The notes under the pieces: model-generated
The model's database searches: none
What the model was told of the DNA's origin: nothing
What the model saw: only the letters and a program-made list of their open reading frames with translations
Assembly (NCBI GenBank): GCA_964372115.1
Contig: CAYJPN010000050.1
Span: 1-32,746, forward strand
From: CG2-30-36-16 sp964372115
GTDB lineage: Bacteria; Bacteroidota; Ignavibacteria; Ignavibacteriales; Ignavibacteriaceae
Length of the DNA: 32,746 nt
Direction: 5' to 3'
Part shown: in pieces, positions 15,619 to 24,293 of the stretch
How the letters are laid out: the number at the start of each line of letters is the position of its first letter
How positions within the stretch are numbered: the first letter of the stretch is position 1
Position numbers and translations under genes: made by a program

Positions 15619-16086
15619 TCAAGCAGACGGCGGCGGAGTTTTCCTGCTTCGTTTGAAGTAGGTTTTCATTTCCGCTTCTACCGCGTCGAGACCCGCAACT
15701 TTATCTTTATTAAGCCGCACAGCCTGATACACTTCGAGCGATGCATTGAACAGGTCGCTCTTCAACGCCATGACTGTATCATCAAGAGCTTCAAAGAGTT
15801 TCTGCAGTTCCATGTGGATGGGAGTTAGCGCCCGAAGCAGTTCCCCATCCCTTAAATATTCCTCTTTATCGAAGAGTGCCGCCATTATACCGGGATTTTG
15901 TTCTACGGTAGTAACCGCGCGGGTGATAAATGAAGAATAAAGATTACCCGCTTTAAGAAGATACCGTCTCTCCTCAGCAGACAACCCGGTTAAAAACGGC
16001 ATTTTACCTCTAAGTGTTTCAACAGAAGTAAGAATATCGTTTTGCTCTTCCGGTGTTAAAGCGCCGGAAACCAGATTTTGGGCCAT
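15619..16086 (-). CDS. Conserved helical protein of unknown function
   Basis: This soluble 155-residue protein is almost entirely predicted alpha-helix, with no signal peptide or membrane segment. GGAGG lies 7 nt before the ATG, which supports this start. Landmarks are LTPEEQNDIL, a central SAEERRYLLKAGNLYSSFI, NPGIMAALFDKEEYLRD and a DTVMALKSDLFNASLEVYQAVR segment, followed by a basic Pro-rich tail. I recall a conserved uncharacterised family in Bacteroidetes and other bacteria with the same plan (Leu-Pro-Phe-Leu near residue 34, DT-x-M and an AL-x-x-Y helix) but cannot name it. It is somewhat GC-richer than its surroundings and stands alone in the accessory region. Confidence 0.75.
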   Translation of the reverse strand: MAQNLVSGALTPEEQNDILTSVETLRGKMPFLTGLSAEERRYLLKAGNLYSSFITRAVTTVEQNPGIMAALFDKEEYLRDGELLRALTPIHMELQKLFEALDDTVMALKSDLFNASLEVYQAVRLNKDKVAGLDAVEAEMKTYFKRSRKTPPPSA

Positions 16087-16444
16087 AAGACCTCCATAAT
16101 TTGTTTATATGATTTTTTATTTGTCCCTGTAACAATTGGAGGATTAGGGGCAATAGCAATTAAAAAAAATGAGTTGATAATGTCAAGTAAGTTTTGGAAA
16201 AATTGGTGATAGATGCGGAAGGGAAACTGTTTGGGCGAAAGAGATAACTTTATGTATCATAATAAAGCAATAGATGTTTGAAGGGATAAAACTGATTATT
16301 ATTCTTGCACTGCTTATTTATGTTTCATTAAGTTATTCAACTGAAATTTTATTATATCTTTGATTATTTAAAGTAATTTATTAGCTTCGTTTAGAAGGTT
16401 TGTTTAAAAATCATTTATCAGGCGAAAATTTAGTTTAGTGCCAA
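16087..16444. other. Intergenic region between helical protein and HNH remnant
   Basis: This AT-rich stretch must hold the promoter of the minus-strand helical protein and possibly that of the HNH remnant. I see no convincing gene, repeat or RNA in it. Confidence 0.5.
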
Positions 16445-16745
16445 ATGCCATTATTGTATTACTGGAGAAGTGATAATTATTATAGAGATTTGGGTTATAA
16501 TCTTAATGAATCAAAGCCAGAGTTGCATACTATTGAAATTAAAAATAGCCTTTGGGCTTTTACCAGAACCAAGGATAATAGATATTTATAGCCGGGGAGA
16601 TGTTGATGAAAACAAATATATGATTCTATTATGTCCCAATCATCATTCTGTCGTTCACAAAACGGATGCACAATTTGATTTGAGTGATAAGAGTTTTGCT
16701 TTTGAAAAGTTGAAAGAAACCGTTCGTCATAATATACACTTTTAA
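16445..16745 (+). pseudogene. HNH endonuclease remnant with internal deletion and frameshift
   Basis: The first frame (16445-16591) reads MPLLYYWRSDNYYRDLGY followed by a NSLWAFTRTKDNRYL ending. This is the N-terminal module I associate with a family of larger HNH proteins that begin YWRGDNY and contain SLWAFTR. It stops at TAG. A second frame, ending at 16745, supplies the C-terminal HNH half: ENKYMILLCPNHHSVVHKTDAQFD. The middle of the protein, including the first HNH histidines, is missing, and the halves are in different frames. The stop lies 6 nt before the DUF2075 helicase gene. I consider it dead. Confidence 0.7.
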
Positions 16746-16751
16746 AATACC

Positions 16752-18725
16752 ATGAAACGATATTTCTATTCTGATTCAATAAAAAAATTTTTACTTCTTT
16801 CGACAGAAGAGATAGTTGGGCGTATAGCTTTAAATAACAATTTCCCTAATGAATATACACAAAGAATAGCCTGGCAAGAGGAGATTAAAATTCTCAAGAA
16901 TGCTTTATACGATCAAAATGGTTCAATTTATTTTGAATACTCAATTCCTCGTATGGGTCAAAGAATTGATGTGTTATTAATAATAAAAGGTATAATAATA
17001 ATATTGGAGTTTAAAGTTGGGGAAACAACATACCCTTCACATGCGATAGATCAGGTAATGGATTATGCCTTAGATCTGAAAAACTTTCATGAAACAAGTC
17101 ATAATAAATTAATAGCGCCCATACTTATTGCCACGAAAGCTAAAAATACTTTTACTGAAATATTGTTAACACCTCATCAAGATAAAATTTTATATCCAAT
17201 CTGCTGTAATGAAAAATTATTGAAGGAAGTGATAAGAAAAGTAATATTATTCTATGAAGACGAGGAAGTTGATATTTATTTTTGGGAGCAAGGAAGCTAT
17301 AGACCAACACCAACTATTATTGAGGCAGCACAGGCTTTATATAACGGACACACCGTTGAAGAAATAACAAGAAATGATGCTGAGGTAATAAACATAGGTA
17401 TTACTTCAAACGAGATAATAAGAATTATCAATTACTCAAAAAATAATTCGCGCAAATCCATTTGTTTTGTAACGGGGGTTCCAGGTGCAGGTAAAACATT
17501 AGTCGGATTAAATATTGCCAATAATTATTCTGACAAGGAAGATAAACTGTACAGTGTTTTTCTTTCGGGAAACGATCCGTTAGTTAATATTTTAAGAGAA
17601 GCATTAACACGCGATAGACAAAAAAGGAATAGATTAGAAAATAAAAAAGAAAAGAAGGGGGAAATATTTAGCGCTGTAAAAGCAAAAATTCAAAACGTTC
17701 ATCATTTTAGAGATGAATATTTATTAGATAGTAAAGCTCCAATTGAACATGTCGCCTTGTTCGATGAGGCACAAAGAGCTTGGAATGTGGAACAGACAGC
17801 TAATTTTATGCTTCGTAAGAAACGAATCCCAAACTTTTATCATTCAGAACCTGAATTTTTAATCTCATGCTTGGACAGACATATGGATTGGGCAGTAATA
17901 GTATGTTTGGTTGGTGGCGGACAAGAAATAAATACTGGCGAAGCCGGTATAAGTGAATGGATTAACTCATTAGAAAAAAGGTTTAACCATTGGGATGTTT
18001 ATATATCGCCAAGATTAACCGATAGTGAATATAATTCCGTTGTCGCTTTGCGGAGTTTCTCAAACTTGAATAAAATAATATATAATGAGTCCCTTCATCT
18101 TTCTATTTCTTTGCGTTCTTTTAGAGCTGAAAAGCTATCGTTATTTATAAAACAACTACTCGATTTAAGTAAAGATAGCGCAAGATTAACGCTCAAAGAA
18201 ATAAAAAATAATTATCCAATAGTACTTACAAGAGATATTAAAAAAGCAAAAGATTGGTTAAAACATCAGGCGAGGGGATCAGAGCGGTATGGTATTGTGG
18301 TTTCGTCCCAAGCGGAAAGATTAAAACCACAAAGTATTTTTGTTAAGTCTCCGATGAATCCAATAAACTGGTTTTTAAATAATAAAGATGATGTTCGCTC
18401 TTCTTATTATCTTGAGGATGTTGCTACGGAGTTTCATGTTCAAGGTTTAGAACTTGATTGGGTTTGTATTACGTGGGATGCCGATTTCAGATATACAGAA
18501 AAAGGTTGGCAACATTGGTCATTTAAAGGAAATAAGTGGCAGCATATCAAAAAAACAGATCGCCAAAATTATTTGAAAAATGCATACAGAGTACTTTTAA
18601 CGAGGGCAAGACAAGGAATGATTATTGTTGTCCCTGAAGGAAATAAAGATGATCACTCAAGGCAACTTGCATTTTATGACGGCACTTATGAGTATCTTAA
18701 ATCTATTGGTATTATTGAAGTTTAA
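16752..18725 (+). CDS. PD-(D/E)XK nuclease-like / DUF2075 Schlafen-type helicase
   Basis: This 657-residue protein has two parts. The first 200 residues resemble a PD-(D/E)XK nuclease fold: RIDVLLI at about 73-79, then IILEFKVGE at about 84-92 and QVMDYALDL downstream, giving the D...E-x-K pattern. From about 240 a DUF2075 superfamily 1-like ATPase follows, with Walker A GVPGAGKT near 243, Walker B VALFDEAQRAW near 335, the GGGQEINTGEAG motif near 389, EFHVQGLELD, and a motif VI-like RVLLTRARQG near 620. Such proteins are DNA/RNA helicases related to the Schlafen group and recur in phage-defence islands. The location, downstream of an HNH remnant and between tRNA-Val duplications, fits a defence role, which is inference. 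The ribosome binding site is weak. Confidence 0.85.
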   Translation: MKRYFYSDSIKKFLLLSTEEIVGRIALNNNFPNEYTQRIAWQEEIKILKNALYDQNGSIYFEYSIPRMGQRIDVLLIIKGIIIILEFKVGETTYPSHAIDQVMDYALDLKNFHETSHNKLIAPILIATKAKNTFTEILLTPHQDKILYPICCNEKLLKEVIRKVILFYEDEEVDIYFWEQGSYRPTPTIIEAAQALYNGHTVEEITRNDAEVINIGITSNEIIRIINYSKNNSRKSICFVTGVPGAGKTLVGLNIANNYSDKEDKLYSVFLSGNDPLVNILREALTRDRQKRNRLENKKEKKGEIFSAVKAKIQNVHHFRDEYLLDSKAPIEHVALFDEAQRAWNVEQTANFMLRKKRIPNFYHSEPEFLISCLDRHMDWAVIVCLVGGGQEINTGEAGISEWINSLEKRFNHWDVYISPRLTDSEYNSVVALRSFSNLNKIIYNESLHLSISLRSFRAEKLSLFIKQLLDLSKDSARLTLKEIKNNYPIVLTRDIKKAKDWLKHQARGSERYGIVVSSQAERLKPQSIFVKSPMNPINWFLNNKDDVRSSYYLEDVATEFHVQGLELDWVCITWDADFRYTEKGWQHWSFKGNKWQHIKKTDRQNYLKNAYRVLLTRARQGMIIVVPEGNKDDHSRQLAFYDGTYEYLKSIGIIEV

Positions 18726-18877
18726 TTGTCGATTTTCTGTTCTACAGTAAAAATTCTTTCTTGTTCTCCTTTATGAACTATGCTCTGAATGCATTGTTTA
18801 ATCACACCATCCGCGTAAATCATAAAAGATCAGCGTCATCTGCGTGCCATTAACCCCGCTGCTTTTAAGCCAGCCCC

Positions 18878-18911
18878 GGGTCCTGGTTCGAATCCATGTG
18901 CTCCCACAAAA
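18878..18911 (+). repeat. Second copy of tRNA-Val 3' end (possible attachment-site repeat)
   Basis: GGGTCC-TGGTTCGAATCC and the following ATGTGCTCCCAC match tRNA-Val from its variable loop to the acceptor end with one base deleted. The sequence up to CACAAAA is shared with the tail at 14676-14710. It has no 5' half. A degenerate hairpin (GCTG...CAGC) precedes it, as in the GIY-YIG units. It marks the right edge of the accessory region. Confidence 0.8.
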
Positions 18912-18920
18912 TTAGAAATT

Positions 18921-18950
18921 AAAACTTCATTACTACGGTAGTGGAGTTTT
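18921..18950. terminator. Terminator related to tRNA-Val terminator
   Basis: AAAACTTCATTAC-TACG-GTAGTGGAGTTTT folds into a 13-bp stem with G-T pairs. It resembles the tRNA-Val terminator at 13601 and may also serve the convergent L,D-transpeptidase gene. Confidence 0.65.
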
Positions 18951-18979
18951 TATCTAGTATAGAATAATACCGAATCGAT

Positions 18980-20818
18980 TTATTTTGATGAAATCTGCTT
19001 CAGCACTATTTTGTCTAAATCATAAACATCATCTCTAAAATTTACGGTTCCCTTCTCATCAACCCATGCGGTGTAGTAATCAACAAAAAGGGGTACTTTA
19101 TTAAAAAGCTTTACCTCTGTGGTTTTTCCATAACTTGAGTTTCTTCGAAGTTCATTCCGTTTTTTTCTAAACTCTTCGGCAACGGTACTGTTATTTACTT
19201 TTGTTCCAACTTCAAGTTTTAAATAATCGATATTCCATTTTGAGTTATTTTGAAGAAGATACTCCGCAAGAAGCAGCGGTTTTTCAACCCTCATGCAGCC
19301 ATGACTTACAGCCCGGTTCTGGTAACCGAACGGCGCACGTGTAGGAGTATCGTGAAGATAAATTCCGAATGGATTGCTAAACATAAATTTAATTTTTCCT
19401 AAAGCATTTCCCGCGCCTGCGCCCTGAACAATATTAAACGGTATATTTGCCGTAGAAAAATCTTGCGGTTTCACTTCCAAAGGGTCAATTTCATTTCCGT
19501 TTCTAAAAACCTTAAAGTTTGCAGTCACTAAATAAGTAGAATCTTTTCTAATCTTCGCCGATATTTCTTCGCGCATGATGCTTGGTGGCACCGTCCATGT
19601 GGGATTTAGAATAAGATAAGAAATTTGCCCGTACATCGCGGGTGTTTCCCAATCTTCAGGTTTATTCTGCCAGCGTTTAGTTTTTTTGTAATACAAATAT
19701 TGTTTTTCATAACTTGCGTATCGTTTTCTGCCCGTACAAATTTTTATATCAAATTTATCTTTACCGTTTTCCATTACATGCAATTTAAAATCGGGAATAT
19801 TAACAAGTATATAACGCGAAGTATCTGAATAATCTATCCATCTAAATCTTTCAAGGTTGACTTCTAATTTATTGATGTATTCCGCAGGGGTGGTATTGAG
19901 TTTTTCAATTGTGTTTTTACTTATTACACCATCAACAACCAACCCGTTTGCACTCTGAAACTTTTTAATCGTGCTCTCCAATAAAGAGTCATAAATAGCA
20001 TAGTCAAAAATTTTTACTTTTGATGTATCAATAAAACCAAGTGTAATAAGTCTTTTATTTATTTGAACAAGGGTTGAATCCCTATCACCTAAGATTATTT
20101 TTTTAGGAGGCAGCGGAATTTTACGCCACTCGATGCCAACATAATTTTTAAAATGCTTATAAGCCGCTTGCAGAAGTTTATACTTTTTACTTTTCGGCTG
20201 AATATCATTTAGATATTGGATTAAATTACACCGGTTTAAAGGTTCTAAAAGATCTTTTTTTGATGAATCGGGTATCGGTAAGTTGTAACGCTCGCCTAAA
20301 ATAATTTTTGGGTTGACAACACCATATTTAATATCATTTGAATATCTCAACACTGCATCGCAAACAAGAAGTTCGGTGTTTGCAAGATTTTTATATTTAT
20401 CCGGATGATCGGTACTGTCCCCTATCGATTTTAAATATTCCATCTTAATTTGCGCGGCATGATACCAATCCGTGTTCAACCCATGTTCATCTGCTTTGTA
20501 CAGAATGGAGAGTAATGAATCAACAAACGACTGGTCCTCAAAGTTTTTGATAAACCGGGGTGTATAATCTCTACCGGCATAAATATATTTTAAGGTGTCT
20601 TTATAAAACAAGTATAATGTTCCCTTAGAGGTAGAATCTGTGGAGATAAAATTATTCCGTAGTTCTGTTTGATATTCGGTGGGGGTGAAGTTTAGCTTTT
20701 CATTTAGTCCGACCTCATTTTGAGTGGAATCCCCACAACACGCAAAAAGGATGACAACCAAAAGCGCCAAACTCAAAACATATAATTTTTTAAACCGTTC
20801 GATAGGACTTCTCCTCAT
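18980..20818 (-). CDS. YcbB/LdtD-type murein L,D-transpeptidase lipoprotein
   Basis: This 612-residue protein starts with a hydrophobic segment ending in the lipobox-like LFAC (Cys at residue 27), so it is probably an envelope lipoprotein. A scaffold domain follows, then a peptidoglycan-binding domain at about 240-310 (LITLGF-x-DTS, TIKKFQSANGLVVDGVISKNT, quoted in part) and a YkuD catalytic domain at about 340-540. The active site SHGCMRV with Cys near 508 and the upstream HDTPTRAPFG are intact, and the large insertion with NPTWTVPPSI is typical of the YcbB branch. It forms 3-3 crosslinks in peptidoglycan. It is transcribed alone and no strong ribosome binding site precedes the ATG. Confidence 0.93.
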   Translation of the reverse strand: MRRSPIERFKKLYVLSLALLVVILFACCGDSTQNEVGLNEKLNFTPTEYQTELRNNFISTDSTSKGTLYLFYKDTLKYIYAGRDYTPRFIKNFEDQSFVDSLLSILYKADEHGLNTDWYHAAQIKMEYLKSIGDSTDHPDKYKNLANTELLVCDAVLRYSNDIKYGVVNPKIILGERYNLPIPDSSKKDLLEPLNRCNLIQYLNDIQPKSKKYKLLQAAYKHFKNYVGIEWRKIPLPPKKIILGDRDSTLVQINKRLITLGFIDTSKVKIFDYAIYDSLLESTIKKFQSANGLVVDGVISKNTIEKLNTTPAEYINKLEVNLERFRWIDYSDTSRYILVNIPDFKLHVMENGKDKFDIKICTGRKRYASYEKQYLYYKKTKRWQNKPEDWETPAMYGQISYLILNPTWTVPPSIMREEISAKIRKDSTYLVTANFKVFRNGNEIDPLEVKPQDFSTANIPFNIVQGAGAGNALGKIKFMFSNPFGIYLHDTPTRAPFGYQNRAVSHGCMRVEKPLLLAEYLLQNNSKWNIDYLKLEVGTKVNNSTVAEEFRKKRNELRRNSSYGKTTEVKLFNKVPLFVDYYTAWVDEKGTVNFRDDVYDLDKIVLKQISSK

Positions 20819-20957
20819 TTGCCAGACTCGTTTAAATAACCTATAAATTTACCGCACCAAAAATAGTGAATTTATTTGAAGATTTTAGCAGTCTTAAATC
20901 ACAATTTTAGTTTTTTTACCCCAATAGCTTTAATTGGGAGACAAAACGATTTAAAAC

Positions 20958-21467
20958 TTATGATTTTTTTCTGCTCAGCAAATACAGATAGCTGCTTAAA
21001 AGTATTGCTGAAAGTATTTGAAAATAATAGGGAGTTGAGAATAATTTATCATCCAGTAAAGCAAAATTGATAAAAATAAATTTGAGTAAATAATAGATGA
21101 CTTTACTGACAGCGATACTTAGTAAAAGGGCGGCAAAAACATTTTTAATCCTATCGTTAAAAACGAAAAATAAGCCAAGATTTATCAACAATTCTGCGCT
21201 CAATAAAAATGTTTTTACAAACTGCGGATGAGAAGAAATGATAAAAGAAAACAACGGGAGAGTTAAAGCAATTAAATAAGCATTTTTCCTGGAAGTATAA
21301 ATAAGCGCCACAACTAAAGCGATTCGCATCGGATCGAGATAATATACCGGAAATGCCAACAAATGTGACAGGGCAGGTAGAAAATAAATACCCGATAACA
21401 ACGAGAGATCAATCAAGAAAGTTTTAATATTTGCTTTTAACTTGGTTAGACTTATAGCTTGTTCCAT
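20958..21467 (-). CDS. Polytopic membrane protein of unknown function (ECF S-component-like)
   Basis: This 169-residue protein has five to six hydrophobic segments and a charged KKS end. I chose the ATG at 21467 (MEQAISLTK), which has GGAAG upstream; an in-frame start at 21527 is possible. The arrangement of short helices, with DPMRIALVVALIYTSRKNAY at its centre, reminds me of ECF-transporter substrate-binding (S) components, but no defining motif is visible. No energy-coupling ATPase genes are nearby. It is the upstream neighbour of the L,D-transpeptidase gene on the same strand, 139 nt away. Confidence 0.6.
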   Translation of the reverse strand: MEQAISLTKLKANIKTFLIDLSLLSGIYFLPALSHLLAFPVYYLDPMRIALVVALIYTSRKNAYLIALTLPLFSFIISSHPQFVKTFLLSAELLINLGLFFVFNDRIKNVFAALLLSIAVSKVIYYLLKFIFINFALLDDKLFSTPYYFQILSAILLSSYLYLLSRKKS

Positions 21468-21612
21468 TTTTCTTCCGTAATTAAAATTTAATCGGGATAA
21501 AAATACTTTAATTCTTTTTTTATTCAAAGTAGAAAATTATTTATACTCTTTTTGCGCATTATTTTTTATCTTAGCAAACAAAAATCAAATATCGTTTTTA
21601 CCAAGAGGTATC

Positions 21613-22536
21613 ATGAAAAGAAGAGATTTTATTTCCAAAACTATTAAAGCCGGTCTGGTTACAGGCGCCACGCTCTCATTGGGTAATTATTCAAAGCTGT
21701 TTCCTTCAACTTTCAGCCCATATGCCGCTGACTACTCGCTTGCTGCAATAAAAGGCGGAGAGCCGGACACGATGTTTGATGAAGCAATTAAGGCGCTTGG
21801 CGGAATAAGCAGGTTTGTAAAAAAAGGTCAGACTGTTGTAATAAAGCCAAACATCGGGTGGGATGTTGAACCCGAAAGAGCTGGAAATACAAACCCTCAT
21901 CTTGTAAGTAGGATTATCAAACAATGCCTCGATGCTGGCGCAAAAGATGTTTATGTGTTTGATCATACATGTGATAATTGGAATAAATGTTATTCAAACA
22001 GCGGTATTGAACGCGCGGTAAAAGATGCAAAAGGTAAAATTGTTTCGGGGGCAAGTGAAAGTTACTACCAGGAAGTTACAATCAAACAGGGCAAAAAATT
22101 AAAAACAGCAAAGGTTCATGAACTGATTCTCGAATCGGATGTTTTCATAAATGTGCCGATTCTTAAACATCATTCATCAGCAGATATAACCATCGGGATG
22201 AAAAATATGATGGGTATTGTTTGGGATAGGAGATTCTGGCACGCCAACGATCTACATCAGTGCATCGCCGATTTTACTGCATTCCGCAAACCCGACCTTA
22301 CGGTGGTAGATGCTTATTATGTTATGAAAAAAAATGGCCCGCGCGGAGTTTCTAAAGACGACGTTTTAAAAATGAAATCACTAATTATTTCAACCGATAT
22401 TGTCGCCGCTGATGCTGCTTCGGCAAAATTATTTGGTGTGGACCCAGCCAAAATTGATTATATAAGAATTGCCAACGAAATGAAACTCGGCACCATGAAT
22501 TTGGATAACCTTTCAATTTATAGAAAAATTTTGTGA
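21613..22536 (+). CDS. DUF362 protein with Tat-type signal
   Basis: This 307-residue protein starts MKRRDFISKTIKAGLVTGAT, a Tat-like signal with the twin arginine directly followed by DF, so it is likely exported folded. The mature part has DUF362 features: VVIKPNIGWDVEPERAGNTN, VFDHTCDNW, VFINVPILKHHSSADITIGMKNM (quoted in part) and a closing DIVAADAASAKLFG. DUF362 domains are linked to iron-sulfur cluster or redox proteins; the exact reaction is unknown. GAGGTATC precedes the ATG. The gene is followed 4 nt later by a polyferredoxin gene, and the two are almost certainly one operon and one electron-transfer unit. Confidence 0.88.
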   Translation: MKRRDFISKTIKAGLVTGATLSLGNYSKLFPSTFSPYAADYSLAAIKGGEPDTMFDEAIKALGGISRFVKKGQTVVIKPNIGWDVEPERAGNTNPHLVSRIIKQCLDAGAKDVYVFDHTCDNWNKCYSNSGIERAVKDAKGKIVSGASESYYQEVTIKQGKKLKTAKVHELILESDVFINVPILKHHSSADITIGMKNMMGIVWDRRFWHANDLHQCIADFTAFRKPDLTVVDAYYVMKKNGPRGVSKDDVLKMKSLIISTDIVAADAASAKLFGVDPAKIDYIRIANEMKLGTMNLDNLSIYRKIL

Positions 22537-22540
22537 TCGA

Positions 22541-24097
22541 TTGAAAAGCTCCAAACTAAGAAAAATACGAATTGTTGTTTCTCTTTTATTTTTTGTCCCT
22601 GCATCAATTTTGTTTTTGGATGTAGCTAATCTTATTCCTCCGAGTATTTTTGGTTACATCACTTTTTTTCAATTTACTCCATCCGCTGTAAAATTCTTTA
22701 GCTTGGTAATCCCCTATTCAATTGGTTTTGTAATTATTTTGGTTTTTACGCTATTGTTCGGGAGAGTATATTGCTCAAGTGTTTGCCCTTTGGGAACTGT
22801 GCAGGACATCGCTTCGCATATTGCCAATAAAAAAAAACGAAAGAAAAAATTTCTTTTTTCAAAGGAATATTTCAAGCTAAGATATATAATTCTTGCCGTT
22901 ACTATATTGTCAATTTTTACCGGGCATTTATTAATATTAAATCTACTTGATCCGTTTAGTAACTTCGGAAGAATATTTTCTCAGTTATTTAATCCGCTTA
23001 TCAGTTTTGTAAATAATTTTTTCGCATTTACCCTTGAAAAACTGAATATCTACTTCTTATACCCTATAGAAATTAAATCCGGTTATCTCGTTGCCGCTTT
23101 GTTCCCGCTTATTTATTTATTAGTTGTGCTTTATCTTTCTTATAAAAGAGGAAGGTTATATTGCAACACTATTTGCCCAGTGGGAACTTTGCTCGGATTA
23201 TTCTCGAAGTTTACAATCTTCAAACTAAAAATTGATAAAACAATATGCGAGAACTGCGGCGATTGTTCCAAAGTTTGCAAGGCGGAGTGTATTGAATTAA
23301 AATCTAAAAAAATTGATTTCAGCAGATGTGTGGCTTGTTATAATTGTTTAGATGTCTGCCCCAGCGATGCGATAAAGTATGCAATTATTCCTTCTGAAAA
23401 AATGAATAAGAAACCCGACAAATCCCGAAGAGATTTTTTGTCAAGAACTTCACTGTTTTTTATCGGGTTGACGACAACTGCGCTGGCGCAAATAAAAATA
23501 ATCCCTCAAAAGCAGAGCAAAATAGTTGTAAAGAAAAATTCAGTTTCATCACCACCCGGATCAAAATCTATTGAACATTTTACATCAAACTGCACAGCAT
23601 GTCATCTCTGCGTAACAGCATGCCCGACCCGTGTTTTGCAACCGTCATTTACAGAGTACGGGGTGTTTAGCATCTTCCAGGTTTTTATGGATTATAAAAC
23701 AAGTTTCTGCAATTATGATTGTATTGCCTGCAGTGAAGTCTGCCCGACATCAGCAATACTGCCGGTAACTGCTGAAAAGAAAAGAAGCATTCAAATCGGC
23801 AAAGCAATATTTGTTGAAGATAATTGCATTGTTAAAACCGAAAACACCGCGTGCGGGGCATGTTCCGAGCATTGCCCAACAAAAGCAATAGTAATGGTTG
23901 ATTATAAAGGTAATCTAAAAATTCCTGAAATAACAAATAAATATTGTGTGGGCTGCGGGGCGTGTGAGTTTGCTTGTCCCACAAAACCCTACAAAGCTAT
24001 TTACGTTGACGGCAATTTATACCATCAAAAAGCAGAAAAAAAACCGGTCGAAAAACTCAATCAAAAAATTGATTACAAAGAAGATTTCCCGTTTTAA
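22541..24097 (+). CDS. NapH/NapG-like fused membrane polyferredoxin
   Basis: This 518-residue protein starts at a TTG (22541), since no ATG lies nearby. Residues 1-220 are a NapH/NosR-like membrane part with several helices and two cytoplasmic CSSVCPLG and CNTICPVG motifs. Two 4Fe-4S motifs follow (CENCGDCSKVC, CVACYNCLDVCP). At about residue 295 a Tat-like motif SRRDFLSRT and a hydrophobic stretch appear in mid-protein. After this come four further cluster regions: CTACHLCVTACP, CIACSEVCP, CGACSEHCP and CVGCGACEFACP. This looks like a membrane quinol-dehydrogenase-type ferredoxin fused to an exported NapG-like ferredoxin. With the Tat-exported DUF362 protein upstream it likely carries electrons across the membrane; the terminal acceptor is unknown. 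Confidence 0.87.
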   Translation: MKSSKLRKIRIVVSLLFFVPASILFLDVANLIPPSIFGYITFFQFTPSAVKFFSLVIPYSIGFVIILVFTLLFGRVYCSSVCPLGTVQDIASHIANKKKRKKKFLFSKEYFKLRYIILAVTILSIFTGHLLILNLLDPFSNFGRIFSQLFNPLISFVNNFFAFTLEKLNIYFLYPIEIKSGYLVAALFPLIYLLVVLYLSYKRGRLYCNTICPVGTLLGLFSKFTIFKLKIDKTICENCGDCSKVCKAECIELKSKKIDFSRCVACYNCLDVCPSDAIKYAIIPSEKMNKKPDKSRRDFLSRTSLFFIGLTTTALAQIKIIPQKQSKIVVKKNSVSSPPGSKSIEHFTSNCTACHLCVTACPTRVLQPSFTEYGVFSIFQVFMDYKTSFCNYDCIACSEVCPTSAILPVTAEKKRSIQIGKAIFVEDNCIVKTENTACGACSEHCPTKAIVMVDYKGNLKIPEITNKYCVGCGACEFACPTKPYKAIYVDGNLYHQKAEKKPVEKLNQKIDYKEDFPF

Positions 24098-24293
24098 CAA
24101 ATAACTTTTCGCAGTGAACAACACAAATTTCCATTTCTAACATGACGAAATTTTGCATCATTGGGATTACCGCAATACCGCCCGATTATTTTCTAATTTG
24201 AATCGAATAATTTAAGAATATATTATCGGCTCAAGTTGAAAATATATAAATGCATAATTGTGTAACTTTATGGTAAATATAATTGAGAGTATT

